Shown here: in pieces, positions 5,264-7,843 of the stretch
Numbering within the stretch: position 1 is the stretch's first letter
How the letters are laid out: the number at the start of each line of letters is the position of its first letter
Source of the DNA: JBBRQP01 sp038226175
GTDB taxonomy: Bacteria; Cyanobacteriota; Cyanobacteriia; Gloeobacterales; Anthocerotibacteraceae
DNA length: 7,843 nucleotides
Assembly: GCA_038226175.1 (NCBI GenBank)
Contig: JBBRQP010000115.1
Location: 1 to 7,843 of the forward strand
Direction: 5' to 3'
Program-made: the position numbers and the translations under genes
Notes under the pieces: generated by a model
Told to the model about the DNA's origin: nothing
Databases searched by the model: none
What the model saw: only the letters and a program-made list of their open reading frames with translations

Positions 5264-5536
5264 ATGACTCCTTTATTTGTTGGAAAAGAAGCCGCCGCCA
5301 TGCTTTTGGGTTGCTCTGTGCATACCCTCAAAGACTGGCGATATCGGTATTGGACAGAGGGCTTGGAGTTTAATAAGCCCAATTCAAGATCAGTCAGATA
5401 TTCCGTTCCCTTGCTCACAGCGTGGGCAGTTCACCGTAACGATCCAGCCGCTTACAAAAAAGCCATCGAAAATTACCAAGCGGGCTTACTCTCTAACCAA
5501 CCGCGCCGCGCCGGACGCCCCCAAAAAGTCTCTTGA
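5264..5536 (+). CDS. MerR/excisionase-like HTH protein, putative directionality factor
   Basis: A 90-residue basic protein. Residues 4-30 (FVGKEAAAMLLGCSVHTLKDWRYR) are the winged-HTH opening shared by MerR-like regulators and phage excisionases, in which a small helix pair selects the site. RSVRYSVPLLTAWA (43-56) resembles the wing and following helix. The C-terminal tail (PRRAGRPQK, about 80-88) holds a GRP core like an AT-hook, adding minor-groove contacts. Small proteins of this type near an integrase commonly bend attachment-site DNA to favour excision, or repress the integrase. Here the twin TAGAGG boxes before both this gene and the integrase make it the best candidate to bind them. 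A plain transcriptional regulator is an equal alternative. It is separated by 67 bp from the next gene. Confidence 0.72.
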   Translation: MTPLFVGKEAAAMLLGCSVHTLKDWRYRYWTEGLEFNKPNSRSVRYSVPLLTAWAVHRNDPAAYKKAIENYQAGLLSNQPRRAGRPQKVS

Positions 5537-5556
5537 ACATCCCAAAAAACTGAAAA

Positions 5557-5575
5557 ACGGCCTGGTGAGAGCCGT
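5557..5575 (+). repeat. Weak hairpin between the HTH gene and the 84-residue gene
   Basis: ACGGC (5557-5561) pairs with GCCGT (5571-5575) around a 9-base loop. No T-run follows directly, so this is at most an attenuator-like structure. Confidence 0.3.
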
Positions 5576-5603
5576 CTTCAATCTTATTCAGTGAGGTCAT
5601 TTA

Positions 5604-5858
5604 ATGAATCAATGTAATTATAACCCGGCTGAACTTCCACAGCCGCGCCATTTAGCGCAGATGCTCGCTGACAGATTTAAAAAAGTTCTGATTTTCGATG
5701 CTGGGGGTTGGCTTTGGCGTGACCAACCTGTAACACCCGGTTGGCTCTATAACCTTGTTTTTTGGGAAATCTCAGTGTCCTACAGCTGGGTAAATATACC
5801 ACCTTGGTTTGTTACCCAAATTTTTGATCAACTACCCCAACTATTGGAGAAGCCATGA
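5604..5858 (+). CDS. 84-residue hypothetical protein coupled to the primase
   Basis: A small Trp-rich protein (W36, W38, W47, W53, W62, W68) of unrecognised family. Residues 10-30 (LPQPRHLAQMLADRFKKVLI) are likely helical. No signal peptide or clear membrane span is seen, and no cysteine pairs. A GAGG sequence 8-11 bases before the ATG supports the start. Its stop overlaps the next start as ATGA (5855-5858), so it is almost certainly translated in step with the primase-helicase, which argues that it is a real gene and a possible accessory to replication. Many mobile elements carry such a small ORF directly before the replication protein. No function is assigned. Confidence 0.75.
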   Translation: MNQCNYNPAELPQPRHLAQMLADRFKKVLIFDAGGWLWRDQPVTPGWLYNLVFWEISVSYSWVNIPPWFVTQIFDQLPQLLEKP

Positions 5859-7843
5859 ATAACGAACTAGTTACCCCTTCACATGAGGGGACACCTTTGC
5901 TGTTACCGCTTGTCGATAATGTCCCAGACACCCTAAAGCACTTACCCCAGTGGGTTATATGGCGTGGTGTCTGGCTTGCTGACAAAGGCAAGTACACAAA
6001 AGTCCCATACCAGTGCAACGGTTCTAAAGCGAGTTCCACTAACCCCAACACCTGGACTTCCTTTGATGAAGCCGTCATAGCCTATCAACAAGAGGAATAT
6101 GACGGTATCGGTTTCGTGGTGACTGAAGGCGATCAAATAGTCGGTATTGACCTTGATCATTGTGTTGAGAATGGCGTGATAGCCACTTGGGCTCACGCCA
6201 TCGTTGACGGCTTGGGCTCTTACGCAGAAGTGAGCCCAAGTGGCACGGGTATCAGGATATTTCTCAAAGGCAAATTACCACCCGATGGACGCAAAAAAGG
6301 CAACGTTGAATGTTACGAGACAGGACGCTTTCTCACAGTAACCGGTCATAAGTTGCCAGATGCACCCTGTGCTGTCCTAGACAGACAAGAAGCCTTAAAT
6401 GAGTTTCACGCTCAACACTTCCCAGTGGTGGTATCCCTGAAACCCCGTCACACCCCAACACTGACGGGCTTTTCTGTGAACGATAACGAGTTATTGGAAA
6501 GGGCTTTCAATGCCAAGAACGGCTCAAAACTCAAAGCTCTTTATGACGGCGACTTCAGCGGTTACCCCTCCCAGAGTGAAGCTGATCTCACCCTGTGTGT
6601 GGGGTTGGCGTTCTGGACTGGGGATAACCCCGACCACCTAGACCGCTTATTTCGGGGTAGTGGTCTCTACCGAAATAAATGGGATGAACAGCATGGCGCA
6701 AATACTTATGGAGCAACGACGGTGATTAAAGCGATTTCTGGGACATCAGAGTTTTATGACTGGGGTAAAAACTCTCAGGCAAGTGCTAACGGGTCTAAAC
6801 TTGCGCCGCGCACTGTGGATAAAGCACAAGCTCCAGATGCAAAGCCTGATGCAGCAGAAGAGAAACAACCCCGCAAGTCGCAAGCTGATTTGTTGGTGGA
6901 GCTGGTCTTAGGTGGTTCAGTAGACCTATTTCATGACCCCGACGGCACCACCTACGCAGACATCTGTAAGCCTCACCGCGAGACCCATCGACTACGCTCG
7001 AAGGGTTTTACCGATTGGTTGAAGTGGCAATATTACCAACAGTTTCACAAGACACCTGGAGCCCAAGCCGTCCAAGATGCTCTTGGGGTACTCGAAGGTA
7101 AAGCCACCTATGACGGTCAAGAACGCCCGGTTTATGTCCGAGTTGCGTCTAGTCCCGATGGTAAAACCTATTACCTAGACTTGGGTAATGTGGGCTGGCA
7201 ATGCGTAGAAATCACCGCTATGGGTTGGCAGGTAGTCACAGCACCGTCCGTCAGATTCCGCCGCCCTAAGAATCAACAGCCCTTACCCATCCCCCAACGT
7301 GGGGGCAATCTGACAAGATTCCTAGAAGTTTTCTCTATCCCTGAAGAGTCATGGCCTTTGGTTTTGGCATGGCTAGTCATGCTTCTCAACCCTCATGGGC
7401 CATACCCTATCTTGATTTTGGGGGGTGAACACGGTACGGGTAAATCAACTTTATCTAAGTTCTTGCGTTCATTGATTGACCCAAGTAATAGCGGGCTACG
7501 CTCTGAACCCAGAGAAGTCCGTGACTTGTTAATTGGGGCGACAAACTCATGGGTACTGGCCTTTGATAATTTGAGCGGTGTAGGGGGGTGGCTCTCTGAT
7601 GCCTTATGTCGCCTGAGTACTGGCGGTGGTTTTGCCACGCGCACGCTTTATGCGGATGATGAGGAGACCATACTTGACGCAACTCGTCCCGTCATTCTCA
7701 ACGGAATCGGGGAGCTGGCAAGTCGCCCCGACTTACTAGACCGGGCATTATTGGTGAACTTGGAGCCCATACCCACAGCTGACCGCCGCCCTAAAGAGGA
7801 TTTGGACGCTCTATTTACTGAGTTGCATCCTTATTTGCTCGGA
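5855..7843 (+). CDS. Primase-polymerase/SF3-type helicase, phage NrS-1-like (3' end off window)
   Basis: The frame is open for 663 codons to the window end. Residues about 20-190 form a prim-pol domain of the NrS-1 type: LPQWVIWR, KVPYQCNG and YDGIGFV, then the metal-binding DxD at D99 and D101 (VGIDLDH), SPSGTGIRIF (127-136) and ETGRFLTVTG (155-164). About 225-300 is the helix-bundle region usual after it (SEADLTLCVGLAFWTGDNPD). A Pro/Ala/Lys-rich linker follows at about 305-342. The C-terminal part is an ATPase helicase with Walker A G524-EHGTGKST (K530), Walker B LAFD (D571), sensor-like N616 and the DLLDRAL arginine region (R630). Together these would prime and unwind DNA for replication of the excised element. 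The start ATG overlaps the previous stop. The remaining C-terminus lies outside, so completeness is unknown. Confidence 0.92.
   Translation, partial: MNNELVTPSHEGTPLLLPLVDNVPDTLKHLPQWVIWRGVWLADKGKYTKVPYQCNGSKASSTNPNTWTSFDEAVIAYQQEEYDGIGFVVTEGDQIVGIDLDHCVENGVIATWAHAIVDGLGSYAEVSPSGTGIRIFLKGKLPPDGRKKGNVECYETGRFLTVTGHKLPDAPCAVLDRQEALNEFHAQHFPVVVSLKPRHTPTLTGFSVNDNELLERAFNAKNGSKLKALYDGDFSGYPSQSEADLTLCVGLAFWTGDNPDHLDRLFRGSGLYRNKWDEQHGANTYGATTVIKAISGTSEFYDWGKNSQASANGSKLAPRTVDKAQAPDAKPDAAEEKQPRKSQADLLVELVLGGSVDLFHDPDGTTYADICKPHRETHRLRSKGFTDWLKWQYYQQFHKTPGAQAVQDALGVLEGKATYDGQERPVYVRVASSPDGKTYYLDLGNVGWQCVEITAMGWQVVTAPSVRFRRPKNQQPLPIPQRGGNLTRFLEVFSIPEESWPLVLAWLVMLLNPHGPYPILILGGEHGTGKSTLSKFLRSLIDPSNSGLRSEPREVRDLLIGATNSWVLAFDNLSGVGGWLSDALCRLSTGGGFATRTLYADDEETILDATRPVILNGIGELASRPDLLDRALLVNLEPIPTADRRPKEDLDALFTELHPYLLG

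Noticed and set aside
5277..5594. 105-residue frame overlapping the HTH gene
   Set aside because: Shadow frame; the overlapping 90-residue frame has a recognisable HTH and a proper ribosome-binding site.
7393..7682. Minus-strand open frames near the window end
   Set aside because: They are antisense to the Walker A/Walker B region of the helicase, whose reading frame is unmistakable.
1..7843. CRISPR array or toxin-antitoxin pair
   Set aside because: No regularly spaced long repeats were seen, and no small gene pair shows recognisable toxin or antitoxin motifs.

Overview
The window reads as cyanobacterial chromosome. The evidence is a CrtR-type beta-carotene hydroxylase, a small protein with the conserved core of the cyanobacterial Mo-nitrogenase C-terminal-like family, and a short cyanobacterial phasin-like protein, all between tRNA-associated mobile regions. 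I cannot name the species.

Left part (1-540): decayed mobile DNA. It opens with the 5' end of an IS630-family transposase on the minus strand, running off the window. Next come short reading-frame remnants without convincing starts. It ends in a clear 3'-half tRNA-Tyr fragment (about 491-539) that begins at the anticodon loop. Such a fragment is what an element integrated into a tRNA gene leaves at its far end, so I read it as the fossil right end of an older island lying to the left.

Middle (540-3040): resident chromosome. It holds a small zinc-ribbon protein (817-1032), the Mo-nitro_C-type protein (1297-1557), crtR on the opposite strand (1512-2465) overlapping it tail to tail by 46 bp, a phasin-like coiled-coil protein (2605-2925) and an intact tRNA-Val(GAC) (2968-3039).

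Right part (3040-7843, continuing outside): a mobile element at the 3' end of tRNA-Val. In order it has a control region rich in direct and inverted repeats, a tyrosine integrase (3192-4328), an unrecognised 283-residue gene with a winged-helix-like C-terminus (4332-5183), a MerR/excisionase-like HTH protein (5264-5536), an 84-residue orphan (5604-5858), and the first 663 codons of a primase-polymerase/helicase of the phage NrS-1 type (5855 to the window end). The gene order (integrase, directionality-factor candidate, replication protein) with no structural genes so far suggests a satellite-like or integrative plasmid-like element. The most interesting regulatory signal is a pair of TAGAGG boxes 10 bp apart, present upstream of both the integrase and the HTH gene. 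This is a candidate shared operator or Xis/Int binding site. A 31-codon upstream ORF with a good ribosome-binding site also ends inside the integrase start.
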